Below, one piece after another: positions 12,496 to 21,251 of a stretch of DNA of 64,000 nt; the stretch's first letter is position 1; each line of letters starts with the position of its first letter. The DNA comes from Mesorhizobium sp. WSM4311 (lineage in GTDB: Bacteria > Pseudomonadota > Alphaproteobacteria > Rhizobiales > Rhizobiaceae). The position numbers and the translations under genes are program-made. The notes under the pieces are model-generated. The model was not told the origin of the DNA. It saw nothing but the letters and a program-made list of their open reading frames with translations, and ran no database searches. The stretch spans positions 248,001 to 312,000 of the forward strand of contig NZ_NSFV01000005.1 of assembly GCF_002295115.1 (NCBI RefSeq). The letters are read 5' to 3'.

Positions 12496-12511
12496 TGTTT
12501 CACGTGAGTCA
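12496..12511. promoter_or_regulatory. parS: parS-like site, second copy in tandem repeat
   Basis: TGTTTCACGTGAGTCA, identical to the site at 12181 and 315 bp from it; two mismatches to consensus in one half-site. Preceded by CAAGCAAT, as is the site at 12809. Confidence 0.7.
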
Positions 12512-12808
12512 TGGTCGGGAGTGCGAAGCGTCCCCCTTTCGTCATCCACGGGCGAAGCAGGAGCGCAGCTCCGTCGCGGAGACCCGAGGATCCAGTTCGC
12601 GACCTTAAATGTAGGGTGCAGTGGGGAGCAGAATCTTGCACCGCTAGTGACGCGTCGGAACCCCGGCATCGATCCCTTGGGCCGCGGAGCAGCTCAAGGG
12701 GTCTGCGCTGTGTCGCTTGGCTCCTTGCTCCGCCATAGGATGACGAAGCGGATGATGTCGACCAGTATGCGCAATCGCCGAGATCCAGCTCACATCAGCC
12801 CAAGCAAT

Positions 12809-12824
12809 TGTTTCACGTGAATCA
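12809..12824. promoter_or_regulatory. parS: parS-like site overlapping the mnmE stop codon
   Basis: TGTTTCACGTGAATCA has a single mismatch to the parS consensus. It lies 313 bp from the previous copy, and its last three bases are the reverse complement of the mnmE TGA stop. Confidence 0.8.
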
Positions 12825-14153
12825 TTTGCCGATGCAGAACTGCGAAAAGATCACATCCAGCATATCTTCGACATCGATCGCGCCGACAATTCGGCCCAGA
12901 CTGTCCGCCGCCAGCCGCAGCTCTTCGGCGCGCAGTTCCTGGCCTGCGCCGCCTTCTGCTGTGGCGCGAAGCAGATGGCGGTTCGCTTCACCAAGCAGTT
13001 CGACATGGCGCAACCGCGACGGCAGAATGTCGCCGACATCACCCGCCGAGACCGCCGCACGGCGGCCGACTTCGGCGAGCAGCGCCTCCACGCCAGTGCC
13101 ATTCACGACCGAAATGACAAAGTCGTATCTGCCGGCAGCGTCCCCGGCCGCCTGCTCCCCCAAGAGGTCGAGCTTGGTGCCGACTTGCAACAGAGGGGCC
13201 GTGCTCGGAACCTGGCCGATGACGCTGGGAGATAAGGCGTCCTCCAGAAGCAGCAAGAGATCGGCGCGGTCGGCCTTGGCCCGCGCCCTCTCGATGCCGA
13301 TCGCCTCGACCTTGCCAGGCGCGTCGCGCAAGCCGGCCGTATCCGTCAGCCTGACGCGCAGGCCACGGAGATCCAATGTCACCTCGAGCAGGTCACGGGT
13401 CGTGCCGGGCTCATCCGTTACAATAGCTGCATCGCGCCGCGCCAACGCGTTGAAGAGACTCGACTTGCCAGCATTCGGCGCGCCGAGAATCACCACCTCG
13501 AAGCCATCGCGGATGATTTCGGCCGCATGAAATCCGGCGATGTGGCGATCGATCTCGCCGATCATCGCCCGGACATCAGACCAGACCGTCTCCGAAACGG
13601 ATCCCGGCACATCCTCCTCATCGGCAAAGTCGATCTCCGCCTCGATCATCGCTCGCGCGTGGATCAGCCGGCGCCGCCAACTCAGGTAGAGCTCACTCTG
13701 GACACCCTCGGCATTCTGGACCGCAAAGCGCCGCTGCGCCTCGGTTTCGGCATTGACCAGATCCGCCAGTGCTTCGGTTTCGACGAGGTCGACCTTGCCG
13801 TTGAGAAAGGCGCGGCGAGTGAATTCTCCGGGTTCGGCGTGCCTGACGCCCTCAAAGCCGGCGATCGTCTCCAGCATCCTGGCCACCACGGCGCGCCCGC
13901 CATGGACATGGAATTCGGCGACATCCTCCCCGGTAAAGCTGGCCGGACCGGGAAAGAAGATGACCAACCCGCTGTCCAGCACGGCGCCATCCGGCGCCTT
14001 GAACCTGCGCAGGACCGCCGCCCGGTCCTTAACCATGCCACCGGCGATCGTTTCGACCACGAATCGAGTCCGTGGGCCGGAAATGCGCAGCACGGCGACG
14101 CCGGCCGGAAGCCGGCCGCTCGACAGCGCAACGATCGAATCGCCTGAAATCAT
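12822..14153 (-). CDS. mnmE: tRNA modification GTPase MnmE
   Basis: K+-activated GTPase that forms the MnmEG complex to modify U34 of tRNA. The 443-residue protein has an N-terminal tetrahydrofolate-binding domain (about 1-118), a helical domain, an inserted G domain with GAPNAGKSS (P-loop, residues 224-232) and VTDEPGTTRD (switch region), and the C-terminal FCIGK motif whose cysteine is needed for modification. ATG 14153 faces the YyaL-type gene across a 50-nt shared promoter space. Pairing with mnmG is functional as well as positional, although repeats separate the two genes. Confidence 0.96.
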   Translation of the reverse strand: MISGDSIVALSSGRLPAGVAVLRISGPRTRFVVETIAGGMVKDRAAVLRRFKAPDGAVLDSGLVIFFPGPASFTGEDVAEFHVHGGRAVVARMLETIAGFEGVRHAEPGEFTRRAFLNGKVDLVETEALADLVNAETEAQRRFAVQNAEGVQSELYLSWRRRLIHARAMIEAEIDFADEEDVPGSVSETVWSDVRAMIGEIDRHIAGFHAAEIIRDGFEVVILGAPNAGKSSLFNALARRDAAIVTDEPGTTRDLLEVTLDLRGLRVRLTDTAGLRDAPGKVEAIGIERARAKADRADLLLLLEDALSPSVIGQVPSTAPLLQVGTKLDLLGEQAAGDAAGRYDFVISVVNGTGVEALLAEVGRRAAVSAGDVGDILPSRLRHVELLGEANRHLLRATAEGGAGQELRAEELRLAADSLGRIVGAIDVEDMLDVIFSQFCIGK

Positions 14154-14203
14154 TTGCCCGCTCTGTTGAACCGCCCTAGCCTCGCGCCTTCAAACAACCC
14201 GAG

Positions 14204-16228
14204 TTGCCCATCGTGACATTGCCCGCGCAAAACCTGCTTGCCGAAGAGGCCAGCCCCTATCTCCAGCAGCACAGCGGCAATCCCGTGCATTGGCGGGCCT
14301 GGTCGCCGGCATCGCTCGAAGAAGCAAGGACGCTCGATCGCCCGATCCTGCTCTCCGTCGGCTATGCCGCCTGCCACTGGTGCCATGTCATGGCGCATGA
14401 AAGCTTCGAGAATGACGGCGTCGCCGCCGTCATGAACCGTCTGTTCGTCAATATCAAGGTCGACCGCGAGGAGCGACCCGACATCGACCAGATCTATATG
14501 GCCGCGCTCTCCTCGATGGGCGAGCAAGGCGGCTGGCCGCTGACCATGTTCCTGACGCCGGACGGCAAGCCATTCTGGGGCGGCACATATTTTCCGCGCG
14601 AGGCGCGCTATGGCCGCCCGGGCTTCATCCAGGTCATGGAAGCGGTCGACAAGGCCTGGCGCGAGAAGCGCGACAGCCTGCACCAGAGCGCCGACGGCCT
14701 GACCTCCCATGTCGAGGCGCGGCTCTCCGGCACGCATGCCAGGCAGAGCCTCGACCGCGGCACGCTCACCGACCTCGCCGGCCGCATCGACGGCATGATC
14801 GACCGCGACCTTGGCGGCCTGCGTGGCGCGCCGAAATTCCCCAACGCGCCATTCATGCTGACGCTGTGGCTGTCTTGGCTGCGCGATGGCAACGCCGCGC
14901 ATCGTGACGACGTGCTGGTCAGCCTGGAACGGATGCTGGGCGGCGGCATCTACGATCATATTGGCGGTGGGCTCAGCCGCTACTCAACCGATGCGGAATG
15001 GCTGGTGCCGCATTTCGAGAAGATGCTCTACGACAATGCCGAGCTGATCCGCTTCTGCAACTGGGCCTTTTCGGCAAGCGGCAATCATTTGTTCCGGATA
15101 CGAATCGAAGAGACGGTCGACTGGCTGCTGCGCGAAATGCGCGTCACCGGCGGCGCCTTCGCAGCCAGCCTCGACGCCGACAGCGAAGGCGAGGAAGGGC
15201 TGTTCTACACCTGGAACCGGCAAGAGATCGAAGCCGTCCTTGGTAGCGATTCAGCCTTGTTTTTCAAATACTTCACGCTATCTGCCCCGCATGGCTGGGA
15301 AGGCAAGCCGGTCGTCCATCAAACCCGTGGCCAGCAAGCCCAAAGCGTGGCCGACCGCGAAAAACTCATGCCGCTCAAAGCCAGGCTTCTCGCGGTGCGG
15401 GAGGAGCGCGTCAGGCCAGGCCTCGATGCCAAGACCCTCACCGACTGGAACGGCCTGATGATCGCGGCACTCGCCGAGGCCGGTCGCTCGCTGGGCCGGC
15501 CCGACTGCATCGAGGCAGCGGCCAAGGCGTTTGCCCACATCTCCGGCGCCAGCCGCGACGGCCGCTTACCGCATTCCATGCTTGGTGCCAGAAAACTGTT
15601 TCCCGCTTTGTCGAGCGATTACGCCGCCATGGCCAATGCGGCGATCTCGCTGTTCGAGGCGTCCGGCGATTGGAGCTACATCGACCAGGCGAAGCAGTTC
15701 ATCGAACAGCTCGACCATTGGCACACCGACGCCGCCGGCACAGGCTACTATCTGACCGCCTCGGACAGCACCGACGTGCCGATCCGTATCAGGGGCGATG
15801 TCGACGAGGCCATTTCCTCAGCCACCAGCCAGATCATCGCGGCACTCGTGCGGCTCGCCTCCGTTACCGGCGATCTCGATCTCGGCGAAAAAGCCTGGAA
15901 AATCGCCGAACATGCGGCCGGCCGCGCCGCACACCAGGCCTATGGCCAGGCCGGCATCGTCAATGCCTGCGCGCTTGCCATCGAGCCTTTGAAACTGGTC
16001 ATCGTCGACAGTCTAGAGGATCCAAAGCTCGTTCCGGTTGCGAATCGGTGCCCCGACCCGCGCCGCGTCGACATCATTGCCGCGATTGGTTCGGAAACGA
16101 ATCGACCCTTGCTGCCCGGCGGGATTCTGCCGCCGGCCGACAAAGCCGGGGCCTGGCTGTGTACCGGGCAGGTGTGTTTGCCGGTGGTGACGGATGCTGG
16201 AGAGCTGGAGCGGCTGTTGCGGCGATAG
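14204..16228 (+). CDS. yyaL: YyaL-type thioredoxin-domain protein (DUF255)
   Basis: Large cytosolic protein of about 674 residues combining an N-terminal thioredoxin-fold DUF255 domain with a C-terminal six-hairpin glycosidase-like domain; homologues include bacterial YyaL and animal SPATA20. Seen are the family opening NLLAEEASPYLQQHSGNPVHW, the CHWCHVM redox-like motif, DREERPDIDQIYM, GGWPLTMFLTPDGKPFWGGTYF and later YDNAEL and ADSEGEEG. The true function is not established. The start is uncertain: TTG 14204 or GTG 14213; no ATG is available close by. It is divergent from mnmE and convergent with rho. Confidence 0.88.
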   Translation: MPIVTLPAQNLLAEEASPYLQQHSGNPVHWRAWSPASLEEARTLDRPILLSVGYAACHWCHVMAHESFENDGVAAVMNRLFVNIKVDREERPDIDQIYMAALSSMGEQGGWPLTMFLTPDGKPFWGGTYFPREARYGRPGFIQVMEAVDKAWREKRDSLHQSADGLTSHVEARLSGTHARQSLDRGTLTDLAGRIDGMIDRDLGGLRGAPKFPNAPFMLTLWLSWLRDGNAAHRDDVLVSLERMLGGGIYDHIGGGLSRYSTDAEWLVPHFEKMLYDNAELIRFCNWAFSASGNHLFRIRIEETVDWLLREMRVTGGAFAASLDADSEGEEGLFYTWNRQEIEAVLGSDSALFFKYFTLSAPHGWEGKPVVHQTRGQQAQSVADREKLMPLKARLLAVREERVRPGLDAKTLTDWNGLMIAALAEAGRSLGRPDCIEAAAKAFAHISGASRDGRLPHSMLGARKLFPALSSDYAAMANAAISLFEASGDWSYIDQAKQFIEQLDHWHTDAAGTGYYLTASDSTDVPIRIRGDVDEAISSATSQIIAALVRLASVTGDLDLGEKAWKIAEHAAGRAAHQAYGQAGIVNACALAIEPLKLVIVDSLEDPKLVPVANRCPDPRRVDIIAAIGSETNRPLLPGGILPPADKAGAWLCTGQVCLPVVTDAGELERLLRR

Positions 16229-16230
16229 CT

Positions 16231-16377
16231 CCTCACCCTCCCCCCTTGTGGGGAGGGTCGGCTCGCGATCGTAGCGAAGCGTAGATCGGGAGACGGGGGT
16301 GAAACGCCAGCCTCAGTGCTGACCCCCGGCCCGCTCCGCTGCGCGGATCGAACCCTCCCCACAAGGGGGAGGGTAAG
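16231..16377. repeat. family D paired-hairpin repeat between convergent yyaL and rho
   Basis: Two inverted arms, about 16231-16300 (CACCCTCCCCCCTTGTGGGG... GGGGGTG) and 16317-16377 (GACCCCCGGCCCGC... CCCTCCCCACAAGGGGGAGG), fill the whole space between the two convergent stop codons. Transcripts from either side would form a strong structure here, so it may serve as a de facto terminator. Confidence 0.8.
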
Positions 16378-16380
16378 CCC

Positions 16381-17646
16381 TTACGTATTCATCGAATCGA
16401 AGAAATCGGCATTGGTCTTGGTCTGCTTCAGCTTGTCGATGAGGAACTCGATCGCATCGGTCGTTCCCATCGGCGCCAGGATGCGGCGCAGCACGAAGAT
16501 CTTCTGCAAGTCCGCGCGCGGCACCAGCAGGTCTTCCTTGCGGGTACCAGACTTCAAGATGTCCATCGCCGGATAGATGCGCTTGTCGGCGACCTTGCGG
16601 TCGAGCTGGATTTCGCAGTTGCCGGTGCCCTTGAACTCCTCGAAGATGACTTCGTCCATGCGGCTGCCGGTGTCGATCAGCGCGGTCGCGATGATGGTCA
16701 GCGAGCCACCTTCCTCGATGTTGCGGGCGGCGCCGAAGAACCGCTTCGGCCGCTGCAGCGCATTGGCGTCGACACCGCCGGTCAGCACCTTGCCGGATGA
16801 CGGCACGACGGTGTTGTAGGCGCGGCCGAGGCGGGTGATGGAATCGAGCAGGATGACGACGTCACGGCCATGCTCGACCAGCCGCTTGGCCTTCTCGATG
16901 ACCATCTCGGCAACCTGGACGTGGCGCACCGCCGGTTCGTCGAAGGTCGAGGAGATCACCTCGCCCTTCACCGAGCGCTGCATGTCTGTCACTTCTTCCG
17001 GCCGCTCGTCGATCAAAAGCACGATCAGATAGCATTCCGGGTGGTTGGCGGTGATCGAGTGGGCAATGTTTTGCATGAGAACCGTCTTGCCGGTCCGCGG
17101 CTGCGCGTTGATCAACGCGCGCTGTCCCTTGCCGATCGGCGCGACCAGGTCGATCACGCGCGCCGAGATGTCCTTGCTGGTCGAATTGTCGATCTCCATC
17201 TTCAGCCGCTTGGTCGGATAGAGCGGCGTCAGATTGTCGAAATGGATCTTGTGACGGATCTTTTCAGGGTCGTCGAAATTGATGGTATTGACCTTGAGCA
17301 GCGCGAAATAGCGCTCGCCTTCCTTCGGGCTGCGGATCGGCCCTTCGACCGTATCGCCGGTCTTCAGCGAAAAGCGCCGGATCTGCGACGGCGAGATGTA
17401 GATGTCGTCGGGACCTGGCAGGTAGTTGGCATTGGCGGAGCGCAGGAAGCCGAAGCCATCCTGCAGGACTTCGACCACACCGTCGCCGATGATCTCGATA
17501 TCCTGTGCGGCCAGCTTCTTCAGGATCGCGAACATCAGCTCCTGCTTGCGCATGACGCTGGCGTTCTCGACCTCGAGCGATTCGGCATAAGCGATCAGCT
17601 CTGGCGGCTTCTTGTTCTTGAATTCGGTAAGTTTCATTTCTTGCAT
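16381..17646 (-). CDS. rho: transcription termination factor Rho
   Basis: Hexameric RNA helicase that ends transcription. The 421-residue product has the N-terminal helical domain, the cold-shock-like RNA-binding domain ([25 protein letters not shown]), Walker A ([14 protein letters not shown]), Walker B ([17 protein letters not shown]) and the Q- and R-loop regions ([15 protein letters not shown]). ATG 17646 (MQEMKL) is the normal start for Rhizobiales; the frame continues upstream to a TTG at 17697, which is unlikely. A 164-nt leader to hemJ may carry the promoter and autoregulatory leader. Confidence 0.97.
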   Translation of the reverse strand: MQEMKLTEFKNKKPPELIAYAESLEVENASVMRKQELMFAILKKLAAQDIEIIGDGVVEVLQDGFGFLRSANANYLPGPDDIYISPSQIRRFSLKTGDTVEGPIRSPKEGERYFALLKVNTINFDDPEKIRHKIHFDNLTPLYPTKRLKMEIDNSTSKDISARVIDLVAPIGKGQRALINAQPRTGKTVLMQNIAHSITANHPECYLIVLLIDERPEEVTDMQRSVKGEVISSTFDEPAVRHVQVAEMVIEKAKRLVEHGRDVVILLDSITRLGRAYNTVVPSSGKVLTGGVDANALQRPKRFFGAARNIEEGGSLTIIATALIDTGSRMDEVIFEEFKGTGNCEIQLDRKVADKRIYPAMDILKSGTRKEDLLVPRADLQKIFVLRRILAPMGTTDAIEFLIDKLKQTKTNADFFDSMNT

Positions 17647-17810
17647 AGACGGACTCTGGGTGCGCTTTGGGAGAAAAATATCGGCGGGATGCGACAAATG
17701 CCGGGCGCGGCCGAAAATAATGAGGGGCGGCGCATGACGGGAAGGAAGACCCGTCTTTTATCGTCGGTCGGATCAAAGAGCAAGCAGCGTTTTAAGGGGC
17801 CTGATCGGCC

Positions 17811-18347
17811 TCAGAATGGCTTGACGACAACCAGGATCACGATGGCGATCATCAGCAATGTGGGGATCTCGTTGACGATCCGCCAGTGCCTCGCCGGTTT
17901 TTCGTTGCGATCTTCGGCGAATTTCCGCACCGCGCCGGCCAGATAGCCGTGAACGGCGGACAAAAGCAGCACCAGGCCGATCTTGGCGTGCAGCCAGCCG
18001 CCCTGGAAGCCGAAGATTTTCCAGGCGAGCCAAAGGCCGAACACCCAGGTGACGATCATCGCCGGATTGATGATGCCGCGCAGCAGGCGCCGCTCCATCA
18101 CCTTGAAGGTCTCCGACTGCACCGACCCTTTCTCGGCATCGACGTGATAGACGAACAGCCGCGGCAGATAGAGCATGCCGGCCATCCAGGAAATGACGGC
18201 AAGGATATGGATCGCCTTTGCCCAGGGATAGAAACTTTCGGGTGCGACGAAAAACAGGAGCGCCGTCAGCACGATCAGCACAACGATGCTGACGATCATG
18301 CGCATCATCGCCTGTCCGGTGCTGTTGGTGTTGTTTGTCTCATTCAT
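17811..18347 (-). CDS. hemJ: protoporphyrinogen oxidase HemJ
   Basis: Membrane protein of 178 residues oxidising protoporphyrinogen IX to protoporphyrin IX. About four membrane segments are visible, including MMRMIVSIVVLIVLTALLFF, and the family motif AIHILAVISWMAGMLYLPRLFVYH contains the conserved histidines and tryptophan. ATG 18347 overlaps the hemE TGA by 4 nt (ATGA), so the two haem genes are translationally coupled. An open frame runs much further upstream antisense-free through hemE, but the overlap and motif order fix the start. Confidence 0.93.
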   Translation of the reverse strand: MNETNNTNSTGQAMMRMIVSIVVLIVLTALLFFVAPESFYPWAKAIHILAVISWMAGMLYLPRLFVYHVDAEKGSVQSETFKVMERRLLRGIINPAMIVTWVFGLWLAWKIFGFQGGWLHAKIGLVLLLSAVHGYLAGAVRKFAEDRNEKPARHWRIVNEIPTLLMIAIVILVVVKPF

Positions 18348-19378
18348 CAGCGTGTCGCGCTCCTCACCTGCTTCACCATCGCCTCGACATGCGCGATCGG
18401 CGTCTCCGGCGTGATGCCGTGGCCGAGATTGAAGATCAGCGGCCCGTCTCCCAGCGCTTTCAGGATCGCCTCGACGCCGTCCGACAGCGCCTTGCCGCCG
18501 GCCACCAGCCGCAGGGGATCGAGATTGCCCTGGACCGCACCCGATCGCTGCAGGTCCTTCGCCGCCGCCAGCGGCACCGTCCAATCGATCCCCAGCCCCG
18601 TCACGCCGGTCTTCTGGCGATAGGTCCGGTAGCGGGCGCCGGCGCCCTTGGGAAAACCGATGATCGGCACATCGGGATGAATGGCGCGAACCTGGCGGAC
18701 GATCTCCGCCACCGGCCAAACGCAAAACTGGTCGAACGTCGCATCGTCGAGCACGCCGGACCAGGAATCGAAAATCTGCACCACATCCGCCCCGGCTTCG
18801 ATCTGCCGGATCAGATAGGCCGCCGAATGGTCGGCAAGCACCTTCAGGAGATGTTGAAACGCAGCCGGCTCGCGATAGGCGAACAGCCGCGCCGGCGCCT
18901 GGTCTGGCGTGCCATGGCCGGCGATCATATAGGTCGCCACCGTCCACGGTGCGCCGCAGAAGCCGATCAGCGTGGTTTCATCAGGCAGTTTTGCCCGCAG
19001 CCGGCGAACCGTCTCGTAGACCGGTTCGAGATTCACGTGAAACACATCGCCTTCCAGAGCCATGATCTCGGCCACCGAGATCGGCGTCAGCAGCGGTCCC
19101 CGCCCTTCCTCGAAGCGCACGTCGCGGCCGAGCGCGTGCGGAACGACAAGGATGTCGGAGAACAGGATCGAGGCATCGAAGCCGAAGCGCTCGATCGGCT
19201 GCAAGGTCACTTCCACCGCAAGGTCGGGATCGTAGCACAGGTCGAGGAAGGAACCGGCACGCCTGCGCGTTTCGCGATACTCCGGCAGATAACGTCCGGC
19301 CTGACGCATCATCCAGAGCGGAGGCGGAAAGTGCGCCTCGCCCTTCAGGACGTCCAGCATGATCCGGCTTTTGGGCAT
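18347..19378 (-). CDS. hemE: uroporphyrinogen decarboxylase
   Basis: Cytosolic enzyme converting uroporphyrinogen III to coproporphyrinogen III. The 343-residue product has the signature [17 protein letters not shown] near the N-terminus, the second block [14 protein letters not shown], and FPKGAG. It is the last gene before the predicted replication origin and is transcribed away from it, as in Caulobacter and Sinorhizobium. A weak parS-like sequence inside it (19029-19044) has two mismatches. Confidence 0.97.
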   Translation of the reverse strand: MPKSRIMLDVLKGEAHFPPPLWMMRQAGRYLPEYRETRRRAGSFLDLCYDPDLAVEVTLQPIERFGFDASILFSDILVVPHALGRDVRFEEGRGPLLTPISVAEIMALEGDVFHVNLEPVYETVRRLRAKLPDETTLIGFCGAPWTVATYMIAGHGTPDQAPARLFAYREPAAFQHLLKVLADHSAAYLIRQIEAGADVVQIFDSWSGVLDDATFDQFCVWPVAEIVRQVRAIHPDVPIIGFPKGAGARYRTYRQKTGVTGLGIDWTVPLAAAKDLQRSGAVQGNLDPLRLVAGGKALSDGVEAILKALGDGPLIFNLGHGITPETPIAHVEAMVKQVRSATR

Positions 19379-19414
19379 CGAGCGCTCGCCTCTCCCGGCC
19401 TTCCTATAATCAAA

Positions 19415-19451
19415 GATTCTTATATCTAAGATTCTTCTGATTCTAAGAGTC
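19415..19451. promoter_or_regulatory. GANTC (CcrM methylation) cluster in oriC
   Basis: Four GANTC sites occur within 37 bp: GATTC at 19415, 19430 and 19439, and GAGTC at 19447; a fifth, GAGTC, is at 19572. They sit in the AT-rich part of the origin next to hemE. In alphaproteobacteria GANTC methylation by CcrM marks replication state, and clustering at the origin fits that role. Confidence 0.7.
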
Positions 19452-19746
19452 TGTTGGTTGTGGTGGTTGTCACCTGTCCCGCTTCGTCAGCCAAAAAGCC
19501 AGCAAGCATATTGTCGCGCGCTCGCCTCTCCCAGCCTCAGGGTTCTGGGGATAGTCCGGAATCCGTCATCGGAGTCAAAGCGTTAGCAAGCCAAGGAAGA
19601 GCCCCGCCCTGTGGATGGCCGAAAGGCAAAAGGGACCGTCCCCAGATTTGTCCCCAGCCGGCCGGCGAAGCTGACAGAGCATCGAATTGTGGACAAACTG
19701 CCATCTGATACAGTCGCTCCCGACCGGCCGCTCTTTCTGTCCCGGC

Positions 19747-19755
19747 TTATCCACA
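19747..19755 (+). promoter_or_regulatory. DnaA box
   Basis: TTATCCACA is an exact match to the strict DnaA box. Related boxes are at 19689-19697 (reverse TTGTCCACA) and 19781-19789 (reverse TTGTTCACA); the latter overlaps the ppsR start codon. Confidence 0.8.
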
Positions 19756-19781
19756 TCCGCCCACAGCCCCAGGTGATCCCT

Positions 19782-20603
19782 GTGAACAAACCCCAGAGCT
19801 TCTTTCACCTGCACCTGATTTCCGACGCGACCGGCGAAACGCTGCTCGCCGCCGGGCGGGCGGCTTCGGCGCAATACAAGGACGCGCGGGCGATTGAACA
19901 CATCTATCCCCTCATCCGCACCGAAAAGCAGGTGGCCAAGGTGTTCGAGGACATAGAGGAGGAGCCGGGCATCATTCTCTATACGGTCGTCGACCAGAAA
20001 CTGGCACGCGGCATCGACGAACGCTGCGCCACCATGGGCCTGCCCTGTGTGTCGGTGCTGGAGCCGGTGCTCACCGTCTTCCAGTCCTATCTCGGCACGC
20101 CGGCCGGCCGCCGCGTCGGCGCCCAGCACGTTCTCGACGCCGAATATTTCCGCCGCATCGATGCCCTCAACTTCACCATGGACCATGATGACGGCCAGCT
20201 GCCGGCCAATATGGACGATGCCGATGTCGTGCTGATCGGCATTTCGCGGACGTCGAAGACGCCGACCAGCATCTATCTCGCCAACCGCGGCATCAAGACC
20301 GCCAACATCCCGATCGTGCTCGGCGTGCCGGTGCCGGAAAGCCTGGTTGCCGCCAAGACGCCGCTGATCGTCGGGCTGATCGCCACCGCCGAGCGCATTT
20401 CGCATGTCCGCCAGAACCGCATCCTAGGCAACAGCAGCTCCTACGTGCCGACCGACTATGTCGACCGCGCCGCCATCAACGAGGAACTCGCCTACGCCCG
20501 CCAGATCTGCACGCGCCATGGCTGGCCGATGATCGACGTCAGCCGCCGCTCGATCGAGGAAACGGCCGCGGCGATCGTTGCCCTGCGGGGGAAGTCGCGC
20601 TAG
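19782..20603 (+). CDS. ppsR: PPDK-regulatory protein family (DUF299) kinase/phosphorylase
   Basis: Homologue of bifunctional serine/threonine kinase and Pi-dependent phosphorylase that switches pyruvate phosphate dikinase or PEP synthase on and off. The 273-residue protein has [14 protein letters not shown] at the N-terminus and the nucleotide-binding loop [21 protein letters not shown]. The GTG start at 19782 (VNKPQSFF) has AGGTGA upstream and gives the standard length; longer in-frame starts would cross the origin. It is the marker gene on the far side of oriC in Caulobacter (RP001 homologue). Confidence 0.9.
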   Translation: MNKPQSFFHLHLISDATGETLLAAGRAASAQYKDARAIEHIYPLIRTEKQVAKVFEDIEEEPGIILYTVVDQKLARGIDERCATMGLPCVSVLEPVLTVFQSYLGTPAGRRVGAQHVLDAEYFRRIDALNFTMDHDDGQLPANMDDADVVLIGISRTSKTPTSIYLANRGIKTANIPIVLGVPVPESLVAAKTPLIVGLIATAERISHVRQNRILGNSSSYVPTDYVDRAAINEELAYARQICTRHGWPMIDVSRRSIEETAAAIVALRGKSR

Positions 20604-20651
20604 GGCAGACAAGATACGTGCGTGACGGAACGCCGACCCTGGTGAACAACC

Positions 20652-21251
20652 ATGACCGAAAAAATCATCCTCGCTTCCGGCAGTCCATTCCGCAAGGCGA
20701 TGCTCATCCATGCTGGCCTCGACATCGAGGCGGTGCCGGCCGATGTCGACGAGCGCGCGCTCGAGGCGCCGTTGCAGGACAGCGGCGTTTCGCCGGAGGA
20801 TGTCGCCCTGGTTCTGGCCGAGGCCAAGGCCACCGAGGTCAGCGAACGAAGGCCCGGCGCGCTGGTGCTCGGCTGCGACCAGACTTTGTCTTTGGGCGAC
20901 GAAGTGTTCCACAAGCCGGCCGACATGGAAGGCGCGCGGCGCCATCTCCTGGCGCTGTCGGGCAGGACCCATCAGCTCAACAGCGCCGCCGTGTTGGTGC
21001 GTGACGGCAAGGTGCTGTGGCGCCATGTCGGCATCGCCGGCATGACCATGCGCAAGCTCGACCCAGGCTTCATCGGCCGCCATCTCGCCCGTGTCGGCGC
21101 CAAGGCGCTGGCCAGCGTCGGTGCCTACCAGATCGAAGGCGAAGGCATCCAGCTCTTCGAAAAGATCGAAGGCGATTATTTCACCATTGTCGGCCTGCCG
21201 CTTTTGCCGCTGCTGGCGGAATTGCGCACGCTCGGAGCCATCGATGGTTGA
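20652..21251 (+). CDS. maf: Maf-family nucleotide pyrophosphatase
   Basis: Nucleotide pyrophosphatase of the Maf/HAM1-like fold, which removes non-canonical NTPs or acts on m7GTP, UTP or TTP depending on subtype. The 199-residue protein has the opening [13 protein letters not shown], the [13 protein letters not shown] catalytic region, and [29 protein letters not shown] near the C-terminus. It is 48 nt after ppsR and overlaps aroE by 8 nt, so it is part of the maf-aroE-coaE operon. The exact substrate class cannot be read from sequence. Confidence 0.9.
   Translation: MTEKIILASGSPFRKAMLIHAGLDIEAVPADVDERALEAPLQDSGVSPEDVALVLAEAKATEVSERRPGALVLGCDQTLSLGDEVFHKPADMEGARRHLLALSGRTHQLNSAAVLVRDGKVLWRHVGIAGMTMRKLDPGFIGRHLARVGAKALASVGAYQIEGEGIQLFEKIEGDYFTIVGLPLLPLLAELRTLGAIDG

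Larger units (their letters stand above)
12181..12808. repeat. tandem ~314-bp duplication, each unit parS plus a family B element
   Basis: Two units, 12181-12495 and 12496-12808, each begin with a parS-like site, continue through CCCCCTTTCGTCATCCACGG into a ~205-bp family B element, and end in AAGCAATT directly before the next parS. The units are clearly homologous but diverged, so the duplication is not recent. A third parS at 12809 closes the array. No coding potential is apparent on either strand. Confidence 0.85.
19379..19781. other. oriC: predicted chromosomal replication origin (oriC)
   Basis: This intergenic space between hemE and the ppsR homologue is the place where the Caulobacter Cori and the Sinorhizobium meliloti chromosomal origin lie. 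It contains an AT-rich stretch (about 19405-19450), a perfect DnaA box TTATCCACA at 19747-19755, a near-perfect box TGTGGACAA at 19689-19697, another at the edge, TGTGAACAA 19781-19789, and a weak one at 19610-19618. It carries five GANTC methylation sites. No gene is seen; a frame open from GTG 19611 is an extension of ppsR and is rejected. Position is well supported; function is inferred. Confidence 0.85.

Noticed and set aside
19029..19044. parS-like AGATTCACGTGAAACA inside hemE
   Set aside because: Two mismatches including the left arm; counted as weak only. Could be tested by ParB ChIP.
19611..19781. N-terminal extension of ppsR from GTG 19611
   Set aside because: Would place coding sequence through oriC; residues before VNKPQSFF are not family-like and GTG 19782 has a good ribosome site.
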